Shown here: positions 32,460 to 46,026 of the stretch, piece after piece | How positions within the stretch are numbered: the first letter of the stretch is position 1 | Layout of the letters: the number at the start of each line of letters is the position of its first letter | From: Cellulomonas fimi | GTDB taxonomy: Bacteria > Actinomycetota > Actinomycetes > Actinomycetales > Cellulomonadaceae | NCBI RefSeq assembly: GCF_028583725.1 | Contig: NZ_CP110680.1 | Span: 3,286,001-3,350,000, forward strand | Reading direction: 5' to 3' | Length of the DNA: 64,000 bases | Translations under genes and position numbers: made by a program | The notes under the pieces: model-generated | The model's database searches: none | Told to the model about the DNA's origin: nothing | What the model saw: only the letters and a program-made list of their open reading frames with translations

Positions 32460-32753
32460 TCAGTGCGAGTCGCCGGCCGACGCCGGTCGGGTGCCGGACG
32501 CGACCGTGTCGACGACGACGGTCACGGTGTCGGAGTCGACGGACAGGAAGCCGCCGTCCACGTGCCAGCGCAGCGGCTCACCGCCGCCGACAGGCTGGAC
32601 CCGGACCTCGCCGGGACGGAGCACCGACAGGATCGGGGTGTGGCCGGCGAGGATGCCGATCTCACCGTCGGCAGCCGGCGCCGACACCTGACGAGCGGTG
32701 CCCGACCAGACCTTGCCGTCGGTCGCGACGAGGTCGACCTCGAGGTCAGCCAC
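32460..32753 (-). CDS. atpC: ATP synthase epsilon subunit
   Basis: 97 residues from GTG 32753, behind a strong AAGGAGG. The beta-sandwich core (LEVDLVATDGKVWSG, GEIGILAGHTPILSVLRPGEVRV, HVDGGFLSVDSDTVTVVVD) is complete. The C-terminal helical hairpin of longer epsilon subunits is missing, so the inhibitory up-state known in E. coli should be absent or weak; short epsilon subunits are common in Actinobacteria. Part of the central stalk of the F1 motor. Last structural gene of atpBEFHAGDC. Confidence 0.95.
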   Translation of the reverse strand: MADLEVDLVATDGKVWSGTARQVSAPAADGEIGILAGHTPILSVLRPGEVRVQPVGGGEPLRWHVDGGFLSVDSDTVTVVVDTVASGTRPASAGDSH

Positions 32754-32862
32754 GGACCTCCTCCTTCACGTTCGATGCGGTGCGGTGCGCCCTGCGACGC
32801 ACCGTCGGCGGAGAACCCGCCCGTCGCCGCGCCCGGAGTGCCGGGCGCGGCGGCGGAGGGTC

Positions 32863-35308
<2,446 letters not shown>

Positions 35309-35309
35309 G

Positions 35310-36938
<1,629 letters not shown>

Positions 36939-37016
36939 TGTTCCTTCTCCTCATCGGACGCACGCGGTGCGTGCGGTCTCACAGGTCATGGGTGCACTCG
37001 CGGGGGCGGGCACCGG

Positions 37017-37828
37017 TCAGCTGGCAAGTCGTCGTCGGGCGTCGGCGAGACGCGCCAGCACGGTCGCGTCCACGACCTGAGGGCCGACCTGCACACGCAG
37101 GCCACCGAGCACGTTCGGGTCGAGCACCACGTTGAGCTGCACGACGTGCCCGTAGGCACGCTCGAGGATCTCGACGAGCCGGTCACGCTGGGCATCGGTC
37201 AGCGGCGTCGCGGTCGAGACCGTCGCGACCTCCCGCTGCCGGCGGGCCGCGATGAGGTCCGAGAGGTGGCCGAGCGCCGGCACGTAGCGGCGGCCGCGCG
37301 GTGCGGCGGCGAGCCGCTTCGCGAGCGTCGCGGTCACCGGCGACGTGCGCCCGGCGAGGATGTCCTCGACGAGCTTCGCGCGGGCCGCGGCGGGCACCGT
37401 CGTGTCGAACAGCGTGCGGCGCACCTCGCGCTGCCCGGCGAGCGCACGGGAGAAGCGGAACAGCTCCTCCTCGACGCGCGCCAGGGACCCGTCGACCTCG
37501 GCCGTGGCGAGCACCGCGTGGAACGCGAGGTGCTCGGCCGCGTCGGTCAGGTCCGCGTCGGCCGACCACCGGGAACGGACGAGCCCCTGGGCCGCCTCGA
37601 CGACGCGCGGGTCCGCGGCCGCGAGCAGCCGCCCGACGAGCCCGGCCTTGGCGTCACCGTCGATCGACGGGTCCGCCAGCGTCCGGCGCAGCGAGCCGGA
37701 GGAGTCCAGCGCGTCGACCAGGGCGAACAGCTGCTCGCCGAGCTCCGACGACTGCGCACCGGCAGCGTCGAGGACCGGCTCCCACCGCTCCTCCGCCGCC
37801 GCCAGCGACGCCCGACTCGTCCCGCGCA

Positions 37829-37829
<1 letters not shown>
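37017..37829 (-). CDS. atpH: ATP synthase delta subunit
   Basis: 270 residues from ATG 37829, longer than the 177 of E. coli but normal for Actinobacteria. The N-terminal helical domain contains LGEQLFALVDALDSSGSLRRTLADPSIDG, and the C-terminal family signature VQLNVVLDPNVLGGLRVQVGPQVVDATV is complete. It is the peripheral-stalk cap joining F1 to subunit b. The atpF stop and the atpH start overlap as TGATG. Confidence 0.96.
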
Positions 37830-39569
<1,740 letters not shown>

Positions 39570-39797
39570 CGCGAGGCTGGACAGAGCGAGCTCCTGGTGG
39601 TCGTGATGTCGCGCCCCGCCCGCGTCGTCGTGGGCATGCGAGCGGCACCTGGCCGTCATGGATGGCAGGAAGCCTAACCTATGAATCCGGCGCTCCTGCA
39701 CCGTCGTCCGCCCTCTCGGGGGGACCTTCGACCCATCCGGCGGAGCACCGTCGGACGGGGCGTCCGGGCCGCCGTCGGGACGGCACCGGGGCGGGCG

Positions 39798-40283
39798 TCA
39801 GGAGGACGGCTCGACGTACGGGACGCGCCCGCGCGACACCGCCCGGTAGTCGAGGTACGCCGACCCGAGGACGCCGGCCGCGAGCACCGCGGCGAGCACG
39901 CCCTTGGAGTAGAAGTCCAGGTCGCGGATGAGCGCCAGGACGACGATCACGACGATCACCTTGCCGAGCCACGCGCCCATGACGACCGCCGCCATCTTCT
40001 GCGGCGACGAGTGCGACGTCGCGAGCATCGACACGACCGTGGTCCCCGAGAAGACGAGCGCGAGCCCGACGCCGATGAGCGCGCCCCACACGCCGGGCAG
40101 GCCCGCGACGAGCCAGCCGACGCCGACGCCGACCACCGTGAGCGCGCCGAGCAGCAGCAGCGTGTCGCGCAGCGCGGTGCGGAACACGGCGTCCGCCGCG
40201 GCGCCGCTGGTGCCGGGCTTCCGGGCCGGGGTGGTCGGGGCGGGCTCGGGGACGTCGGGGCGGTCGGCCGGGTCGGTCGTCAC
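39798..40283 (-). CDS. AtpI-like membrane protein
   Basis: 161 residues from GTG 40283. A Pro/Thr-rich N-terminal 35 residues precedes four membrane segments (about 40-60, 66-86, 95-118 and 123-140) and a short basic tail. The position directly before atpB and the length suggest an AtpI-like (ATP synthase protein I) factor that helps c-ring assembly; the sequence itself gives only weak family evidence. The GTG overlaps the stop of the WecA-type gene (GTGA). Confidence 0.75.
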   Translation of the reverse strand: MTTDPADRPDVPEPAPTTPARKPGTSGAAADAVFRTALRDTLLLLGALTVVGVGVGWLVAGLPGVWGALIGVGLALVFSGTTVVSMLATSHSSPQKMAAVVMGAWLGKVIVVIVVLALIRDLDFYSKGVLAAVLAAGVLGSAYLDYRAVSRGRVPYVEPSS

Positions 40284-41392
40284 GGTGTCTCCAGGGGTGG
40301 GGCGGGGGTCCGGTCACGGAGCGGACCGAGGGTGAGGAGCGTCGCGACCAGCACGCCGACGCCGAAGGCCACGAGGACGGCCGTCGTCGACCAGACGACG
40401 AGCGCGGCGACGCCGAACGCGAAGACGCTCGTCCAGACGTACATGATCGCGACCGAGCGCCGGTGCGAGTGGCCGAGCGCGAGCAGCCGGTGGTGCAGGT
40501 GCATGCGGTCCGGGTGGAACGGCGACTTGCCCTGGCCGACGCGGCGCAGCACGGCGAGCGCCATGTCGAGCAGCGGCAGCAGGAGCACGGCGAACGGCAG
40601 CAGCATCGGCAGGTAGGCGGGGAACTTCTGCCGGTCCATGACGCTCTCGAGCTCGATCTGGCCGGTGATGACGATCGCGGCGGCCGAGATCACGAAGCCC
40701 AGGAGCATCGACCCGGAGTCGCCCATGAAGATGCGCGCCGGGTACAGGTTGTGCGGCAGGAAGCCCAGGCAGGCGCCGACCAGGACGGCCAGCACGAGCG
40801 TCGCGAGGCTCGCGTAGTCGTCGCGGCGGACGTCGACGATGAGCTGGTACGAGTAGAGGAAGAACGCGGCGCCACCGATCGCGAGCACGCCCGCCGCCAG
40901 CCCGTCGAGGCCGTCGACGAAGTTCACCGCGTTCATCGCGACGACCACGGTGAGGATCGTCAGCACCACCCACGTGCGGTTCGACAGCAGCGTCGTGCCG
41001 GCGATCGGCAGCTGGTAGAGGATGACGCCCTGCCAGGTGAGGAACCCGGCGGCGAGCACCTGCCCGATGAGCTTGGTCAGCCAGTCGAGGTCCCAGATGT
41101 CGTCCGCGACGCCCAGCGCGACGACGAGCGCCGCGCCCCCGACGATGCCGACGATGGGGTGCGGGTTGTCGTACACGCCCGCGAGGAACGGCATCCGGCT
41201 CGAGATCAGCAGCGCCACGAGGATGCCGGCGAACATCGCCATCCCGCCGAGCCGCGGCGTCGGGATCGCGTGCACGTCGCGCGTGCGGACGGCGGTGATC
41301 GCGCCCCAGCGCAGCGCGCACCAGCGCGCGAGCGGCGTCATGAGGAAGGTGACCGCGGCCGCGACGAACAGCGCCAGGAGGTAGACCCTCAC
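40280..41392 (-). CDS. Undecaprenyl-phosphate GlcNAc-1-phosphate transferase (WecA/Rfe type)
   Basis: 370 residues from GTG 41392 with about eleven membrane helices. The family motifs are ordered as expected: TPRLGGMAMFAG, GVADDIWDLDW (Asp pair), NAVNFVDGLDGLAAG, ARIFMGDSGSMLLGF and the cytoplasmic DRMHLHHRLLALGHS. The enzyme transfers GlcNAc-1-P from UDP-GlcNAc to the polyprenyl carrier, starting arabinogalactan-type or teichoic wall polymers. Coupled by GTGA overlaps on both sides, between tsaC and the AtpI-like gene, as in many Actinobacteria. Confidence 0.93.
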   Translation of the reverse strand: MRVYLLALFVAAAVTFLMTPLARWCALRWGAITAVRTRDVHAIPTPRLGGMAMFAGILVALLISSRMPFLAGVYDNPHPIVGIVGGAALVVALGVADDIWDLDWLTKLIGQVLAAGFLTWQGVILYQLPIAGTTLLSNRTWVVLTILTVVVAMNAVNFVDGLDGLAAGVLAIGGAAFFLYSYQLIVDVRRDDYASLATLVLAVLVGACLGFLPHNLYPARIFMGDSGSMLLGFVISAAAIVITGQIELESVMDRQKFPAYLPMLLPFAVLLLPLLDMALAVLRRVGQGKSPFHPDRMHLHHRLLALGHSHRRSVAIMYVWTSVFAFGVAALVVWSTTAVLVAFGVGVLVATLLTLGPLRDRTPAPPLETP

Positions 41393-42093
41393 GGGCCGGG
41401 CTCCGCGGGCGGTGCGGGCGGCTCGGCGGGGGCCGCGTCCGCGGGCGGTGCGGGCGGCTCGACCGGCGCGACCTCGGCGAGCTGCTCGAGCGTGAGCGCA
41501 CCGGCCCGCACGAGCCGCAGCGTCGGGCCGGTCGCGTCGACGATCGTGGACGCGACCTGGCCGGGCGCGTCGCCCGCGTCGAGGTAGACGGCCACGGCGT
41601 CGCCGAGCTGGTCGAACGCGTCCTGCGCGGTGACGGCCGCCGGCGAGCCGGTCCTGTTCGCGCTCGACACGGCCATCGGGCCGGTCCGGCGCAGCAGCGC
41701 GAGGGCGCTCGGGTGGTCGGGGACGCGCAGCGCGACCGTGCCGTGGGTCTCCCCCAGGTCCCACGCGAGCGACGGCTGGGCGCGCACGATGAGCGTGAGC
41801 CCGCCGGGCCAGAACGCCTCCGCGAGCGCGCGGGCCTCCGCCGGGACGTCGGTGGCGAGGCCGTCGAGCGTGCGGACGTCGGGCATGAGCACGGGCGGCG
41901 GCATCTGCCGGCCGCGGCCCTTGGCGTCGAGCAGCGCCTGCACGGCCCGGGGGGTGAACGCGTCGGCACCGATGCCGTAGACGGTGTCCGTCGGCAGCAC
42001 GACGAGGGCGCCGCGGGAGACCGCGGCCACCGCCTCGTCGATCGCGGGACCCCAGGTGGACGGATCGGACGCCGGCTGGATGCGCTCGCTCAC
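41389..42093 (-). CDS. tsaC: Threonylcarbamoyl-AMP synthase (TsaC/Sua5 family)
   Basis: 234 residues from GTG 42093. The YrdC fold shows LPTDTVYGIGADA, the basic LDAKGRGR loop, FWPGGLTLIV and MAVSSANRTGSPAA for ATP and bicarbonate/threonine binding. It makes threonylcarbamoyl-adenylate for the t6A37 modification of tRNAs reading ANN codons. A Pro/Ala-rich tail of about 30 residues (APVEPPAPPADAAPAEPPAPP) is a low-complexity extension. GTGA overlaps with prmC upstream and with the WecA-type gene downstream. Confidence 0.94.
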   Translation of the reverse strand: MSERIQPASDPSTWGPAIDEAVAAVSRGALVVLPTDTVYGIGADAFTPRAVQALLDAKGRGRQMPPPVLMPDVRTLDGLATDVPAEARALAEAFWPGGLTLIVRAQPSLAWDLGETHGTVALRVPDHPSALALLRRTGPMAVSSANRTGSPAAVTAQDAFDQLGDAVAVYLDAGDAPGQVASTIVDATGPTLRLVRAGALTLEQLAEVAPVEPPAPPADAAPAEPPAPPAEPGP

Positions 42094-43055
42094 GAGGGGG
42101 AGTCTCCCACGTCCGGCTGTCCCTCCTGGACGCCCCGGGCCGAGGTCGCGGGACGGTCCGCGGCACCCCCGGCCGGGGTCCGGCGGGCGACGAGCATGCG
42201 GGGTCGACCGGTGAGGTCGGGCCGGGTCGCGACGTCGACGAAGCCGCCCGTCGCGACGGCGACCGCGCGCGCGGCGGCGTCCTGCACCTCGGCGTGCTCC
42301 ATGACGAGGAGCCCGCCCGGCCGCAGCAGCCGCAGCGCCGCGTCGACGACCGCGCGCGGCACGTCGAGGCCGTCGGCGCCGCCGCCGTACAGCGCGAGGT
42401 CCGGGTCGTGGTCGCGGACCTCGGGGTCGACCGGCTCGGCGTCCGGCGGGATGTACGGCGGGTTGGAGACGACGACGTCGACCGTCCCGGCGAGGTCGTC
42501 GAGCACCGCGGGGTCGCGCACGTCGCCGGCCTCGACCCGCACGTCGGCGCCGGCGGCGGCCGCGTTGCGGCGGGTGAGGGCCACGGCGGCGGGCGAGGCG
42601 TCGACGGCGGCGACCCGGCTCGCCGGCACCTCGGTGGCGACGGCGAGCCCGAGCCCGCCCGCGCCGCAGCACAGGTCGACGACGACCGGCGCGGGGCCCG
42701 TGGCGGCGAGGCGCGCGGCCTCGTCGACGGCGACCTGCGCGACGACCTCCGTCTCCGGCCGCGGCACGAACACGCCGGGCTCGACGTGCAGGGTCAGCCA
42801 GCGGAACGTCGTCGTGCCGACGATGTGCTGCAGCGGCTCACGGCGGCGGCGACGGTCGACGAGCAGCGCGTACGCCTCGGCGAAGCCGTCGGGGACGGGC
42901 GGCGCGAGGACGAGGTCGAGGCGGTCGAGGCCGAGCGCGTGCGCGGCCAGCGCGGTCGCGTCGACCCGCGGCGACGGCACGCCGGCCTCGGCGAGCACCC
43001 GGGTCGCGCCGTCGACGAGCGCCCGCAGGCCCGGCGCGGGCGGTGCGCCCGTCAC
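42090..43055 (-). CDS. prmC: Release-factor glutamine methyltransferase
   Basis: 321 residues from GTG 43055. The N-terminal helical domain includes [31 protein letters not shown], the substrate-side signature. The SAM fold has [16 protein letters not shown] and the catalytic NPPY in [10 protein letters not shown]. It methylates the Gln of the GGQ loop of RF1 and RF2. The target gene prfA lies directly upstream and overlaps it (GTGA), a classic pairing. The last 25 residues are low-complexity. Confidence 0.95.
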   Translation of the reverse strand: MTGAPPAPGLRALVDGATRVLAEAGVPSPRVDATALAAHALGLDRLDLVLAPPVPDGFAEAYALLVDRRRRREPLQHIVGTTTFRWLTLHVEPGVFVPRPETEVVAQVAVDEAARLAATGPAPVVVDLCCGAGGLGLAVATEVPASRVAAVDASPAAVALTRRNAAAAGADVRVEAGDVRDPAVLDDLAGTVDVVVSNPPYIPPDAEPVDPEVRDHDPDLALYGGGADGLDVPRAVVDAALRLLRPGGLLVMEHAEVQDAAARAVAVATGGFVDVATRPDLTGRPRMLVARRTPAGGAADRPATSARGVQEGQPDVGDSPS

Positions 43056-44149
43056 GACGCCCCCGCCTCACCGGCCGACGCGAGCCGCGCGGCCTCGTCG
43101 GCATCGATCGCGGACTGCACGACGGCACCGAGGTCGCCGCCGAGCACGGCGTCGAGGTTGTACGCCTTGTAGCCGGTGCGGTGGTCCGCGATCCGGTTCT
43201 CGGGGAAGTTGTAGGTGCGGATCCGCTCGGACCGGTCGACGGTGCGGACCTGCGAGCGGCGGGCCTCCGACGCGGCGGCCGCCGCCTCCTCCTGGCGCGC
43301 CGCGAGGAGCCGGGCGCGCAGCACGCGCATCGCCTGCTCGCGGTTCTGCAGCTGGGACTTCTCGTTCTGCATCGACACGACGATGCCGGTCGGCAGGTGC
43401 GTGATGCGGACCGCGGAGTCGGTCGTGTTGACGGACTGCCCGCCGGGCCCCGACGAGCGGTAGACGTCGATGCGCAGGTCGTTCGGGTCGATCTCGACCT
43501 CGCCCTCGTCCTCCGCCTCGGGGAGCACGAGCACGCCCGCGGCCGACGTGTGGATCCGGCCCTGCGACTCGGTGACGGGGACGCGCTGGACGCGGTGCAC
43601 GCCGCCCTCGTACTTCAGGTGCGCCCACACGCCGTCCTCGGGGGCGACGGCGCCGCGTGCCTTGACCGACAGGTGCACGTCCTTGAAGCCGCCGAGGTCC
43701 GACTCGGTCGACTCCAGCACCTGCGTCTGCCAGCCCATGCGCTCGGCGTAGCGCGTGTACATCCGCAGCAGGTCGCCCGCGAACAGCGCGGACTCCTCCC
43801 CGCCCTCGCCGGCCTTGATCTCGAGGATGACGTCGCGCGCGTCGTCGGGGTCGCGCGGGACCAGCACGTCGCGCAGCCGGGCCTCGGCCGTGCGGGCGGC
43901 CTCCCGCAGCCCCGGCAGCTCGGCGGCGAACGCGTCGTCGACCTCGGCGAGCTCGGCCGCGGCCTCGGCGTCGTCGGCGGCCGCACGCCAGGCGCGGTAC
44001 GCCTGCGCCACGCGCCCGAGCTCGGCGTACCGGCGGCCGAGCCGACGCGCGAGACCCGCGTCGGCGTGCACGGCCGGGTCGGCGAGCTGCGCCTCGATCT
44101 GCGCGTGCTCGTCGAGCAGGGGCTGCGCGGCGGCGTACGCCTCGCTCAT
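43052..44149 (-). CDS. prfA: Peptide chain release factor 1
   Basis: 365 residues from ATG 44149. The stop-codon-reading tripeptide is PVT in [19 protein letters not shown], which identifies RF1 (UAA and UAG) rather than RF2. The catalytic loop GGQ is in [19 protein letters not shown], and [21 protein letters not shown] lies in domain 1. It acts in the ribosomal A site. Followed by prmC with a GTGA overlap, and preceded by rpmE with a strong hairpin between them. Confidence 0.98.
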   Translation of the reverse strand: MSEAYAAAQPLLDEHAQIEAQLADPAVHADAGLARRLGRRYAELGRVAQAYRAWRAAADDAEAAAELAEVDDAFAAELPGLREAARTAEARLRDVLVPRDPDDARDVILEIKAGEGGEESALFAGDLLRMYTRYAERMGWQTQVLESTESDLGGFKDVHLSVKARGAVAPEDGVWAHLKYEGGVHRVQRVPVTESQGRIHTSAAGVLVLPEAEDEGEVEIDPNDLRIDVYRSSGPGGQSVNTTDSAVRITHLPTGIVVSMQNEKSQLQNREQAMRVLRARLLAARQEEAAAAASEARRSQVRTVDRSERIRTYNFPENRIADHRTGYKAYNLDAVLGGDLGAVVQSAIDADEAARLASAGEAGAS

Positions 44150-44212
44150 GGGTGGCTTCCTCCTGCGGCGACCGGTGACGTGCCCGGCGCGGGGGGTCGG
44201 GCGCACAAAGCA

Positions 44213-44279
44213 GCAGCGCCGGTGCCGGTGCGGACACTGCCATGGAGGGCAGTCGTCCGCGGCCGGGCACCGGCGCTGC
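44213..44279 (-). terminator. Long terminator hairpin after rpmE
   Basis: An outer perfect 14-bp stem (44213-44226 with 44266-44279) encloses a second stem (44230-44241 with 44248-44260, one bulged base). It starts right after the rpmE stop and should separate rpmE from prfA or attenuate read-through. Confidence 0.75.
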
Positions 44280-44286
44280 GGAGGTG

Positions 44287-44502
44287 CTAGTTGGCCGACT
44301 TCTTGCCGTAGCGGGCCTCGAACCGGGCCACGCGGCCACCGGTGTCGAGGATCTTCTGCTTGCCCGTGTAGAACGGGTGGCAGGCGCTGCAGACGTCGGC
44401 GTGGATCTTGCCGCTCGTCACGGTGGAGCGCGTGACGAAGGTGTTGCCGCAGGTGCACGTGACCTCGGTGACCACGTACTCCGGGTGGATGTCAGACTTC
44501 AC
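44287..44502 (-). CDS. rpmE: 50S ribosomal protein L31, zinc-binding form
   Basis: 71 residues from GTG 44502, eight bases after AAGGAG. The start [22 protein letters not shown] and [31 protein letters not shown] are those of the L31 type carrying the Zn-binding Cys set (CTC and CSAC). Actinobacteria often hold a second, Cys-free paralogue induced by zinc starvation; none is in this window. Own short transcription unit with a promoter candidate upstream and a strong terminator downstream. Confidence 0.97.
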   Translation of the reverse strand: MKSDIHPEYVVTEVTCTCGNTFVTRSTVTSGKIHADVCSACHPFYTGKQKILDTGGRVARFEARYGKKSAN

Positions 44503-44576
44503 AGGGCTTCTCCTTGTTGGGGTGTCCCCGGGTCCCGGCGCGCTGCGCGCACGGGTGAACCGCAGACCAACAGTCG

Positions 44577-44582
44577 ATTGTG
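44577..44582 (-). promoter_or_regulatory. Candidate extended -10 of rpmE
   Basis: TGGCACAAT on the minus strand gives an extended -10 (TGn plus CACAAT) about 75 bases before the start codon. A matching -35 is weak. Confidence 0.35.
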
Positions 44583-44631
44583 CCAGAACGTCGCCGGCCC
44601 TCGAAATCTTCCCCGTCGGACGCCGCGCCCG

Positions 44632-45015
44632 TCAGGTCCCCCGGGTGAGCGTGCCGATCTGCTCGCCCGAGCCGTCGTAGAGGACCAGCTCGTCGCCCTC
44701 GACCTCGCCCATGGTCGCCGACGACAGCCAGTCGTCGACGCCCTCGCACGCCATCTGCGTGACCGCGAACTCGCCGAACGTGACGTCCTGGTCCTCGCCC
44801 TCGGACCACGTGCCGGTCATGCGGTTGCACCCGTCGGTGCCCGAGACCGTACCGTCCTCGTCGATGACCAGCTGCGGCTGACCCTCGGCGTCCTCGCCCC
44901 ACGTGCCGACCGCGTCCGCGGGCTCCTCGCCCGCCGCGCACGCCACGAGCGCCGCTGCCGCCACGACCAGACCGATGACGCCCCCTGCCGGACGCCCCCA
45001 CCCGTACCGGTTCAT
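44632..45015 (-). CDS. META-domain-like lipoprotein
   Basis: 127 residues from ATG 45015; a GTG three codons upstream is possible. The signal peptide ends in a lipobox (AAALVAC), so Cys near residue 26 should be lipidated and the protein exported. The mature part (GTWGEDAEGQPQLVIDEDGTVSGTDGCNRMTGTW) has the GxDGCN motif of META/HslJ-like domains. A second Cys in TQMACEGV could form a disulfide with it. The function is unknown; HslJ-like proteins are tied to envelope stress. Monocistronic between rpmE and the small gene at 45236. Confidence 0.8.
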   Translation of the reverse strand: MNRYGWGRPAGGVIGLVVAAAALVACAAGEEPADAVGTWGEDAEGQPQLVIDEDGTVSGTDGCNRMTGTWSEGEDQDVTFGEFAVTQMACEGVDDWLSSATMGEVEGDELVLYDGSGEQIGTLTRGT

Positions 45016-45235
45016 ACCGGGCACGCTAGCAGCGGGCGCACCGTCCCGCCCGGGCGGGCGGGCGGAGGCGACCGACCCGTTCGGAGCAGTCGCGTCGTCG
45101 CAGGTGAACGCGGCACCGACGGGGAAATCTCACATCGTGGATTTGACCCGGTCGCCCCTGGCGAGACCCGCGCGGCGCCGCGACGGGCCGGGGACGATGG
45201 GACGCACGAGCACTCTCACGAGGAGCTGAGCACCA

Positions 45236-45418
45236 ATGACGGTGTGCCTGCACGTCTTCCGCGGCGACCCCGACGGCAAGACCCCTGTCCCCGGTACCTC
45301 CACGCTGCGCACGGCGACCTGCGTCCGCTGCGGCCGGCGTCGCACCTACCAGCAGCGCTGGCCCGGTCGCGACCGCGTCCCGAGCGCCGCGCCCGACGCC
45401 TTCACGCCGCGGACCTGA
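45236..45418 (+). CDS. Small putative zinc-ribbon-like protein, 60 aa
   Basis: 60 residues from ATG 45236, with GAGGAG ten bases upstream. Cys4 and His6 in MTVCLHVF and the pair CVRC near residue 30 could bind one metal ion. The remainder is basic and polar. I do not recognise it. Support is the ribosome site, the Cys/His pattern and the end six bases before the convergent TfoX-like gene; a 14-base perfect palindrome CTGACGGCCGTCAG (45415-45428) contains both stop codons. It could still be a chance frame in this GC-rich DNA. Confidence 0.45.
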   Translation: MTVCLHVFRGDPDGKTPVPGTSTLRTATCVRCGRRRTYQQRWPGRDRVPSAAPDAFTPRT

Positions 45419-45424
45419 CGGCCG

Positions 45425-45772
45425 TCAGCCCTCCGCGCCGGGCTTCGGCGGGAGCGAGCGCGCGTGGTCGACGCCCGCGTCGACCCACTGCGCGAGATCG
45501 GCGTCGTCCTCGACGGCCGAGGGCTCGACGAGCAGCCAGCCGGTGGCGTGCCTGCCGTTCATCTCGAACGGCTTCGTCCCCGGCTCGGCGAGGAGGCGGG
45601 CGGTCTCGTCCGGGGGGACGCGGACCATGACCGCGCCCTGGCGCCCGCTCACGCCGACGGCCATGTGACCGCCGACGAGGAACGCGACCCCGCCGAACAT
45701 CCGCCGCTCGACGACGGGCACCCGCGCCCCGACCAGCACGCGCACCCGCCCGGCCAGCACCTCGTCGACCAT
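45425..45772 (-). CDS. TfoX N-terminal domain-like protein
   Basis: 115 residues from ATG 45772, four bases after GGGGAG. The segment VERRMFGGVAFLVGGHMAVGVSG is the typical TfoX/Sxy N-terminal signature (MFGG and later K/R-rich), followed by FEMNGRHATGWLLV. The C-terminal TfoX domain is absent, as usual in actinobacterial single-domain versions. Its relation to competence is doubtful outside Gammaproteobacteria, so no function is assigned. Transcribed leftwards and convergent with the 60-residue gene. Confidence 0.8.
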   Translation of the reverse strand: MVDEVLAGRVRVLVGARVPVVERRMFGGVAFLVGGHMAVGVSGRQGAVMVRVPPDETARLLAEPGTKPFEMNGRHATGWLLVEPSAVEDDADLAQWVDAGVDHARSLPPKPGAEG

Positions 45773-45973
45773 CGCGCTCCCCCTCCGGCGAGGCGTCCCG
45801 TGCACGGGCGGACCGACGACCGGCGCCCTGCTGCCCCGACGGCTCAGTCTGCCGCGCCCGGCACCTCGACGTCCCGTCCCCGGAGCAGGTGCGTGCGTGA
45901 CCGCGGCCCGCGCCCTCCGCGCACCCTGCGCCAGGTCGGCGGCGACCTCCCCGCCCCTCGCCGCCCCCCGGAC

Positions 45974-46015
45974 GACGACGGCCCCGCCTCCCTCGTCGGG
46001 AGCGCGGGGCCGTCG
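45974..46015 (-). terminator. Intrinsic terminator-like hairpin after rho
   Basis: A 13-bp stem (45974-45986 with 46003-46015) encloses an inner CTCCC/GGGAG pair. It begins about a dozen bases after the rho stop on the minus strand. Confidence 0.7.
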
Positions 46016-46026
46016 TGCGCGGGGCG

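Noticed and set aside
39570..39659. N-terminal extension of AtpB to ATG 39659
   Set aside because: The added 30 residues are hydrophilic and His-rich, and the ATG lacks a ribosome site. Kept only as an alternative start.
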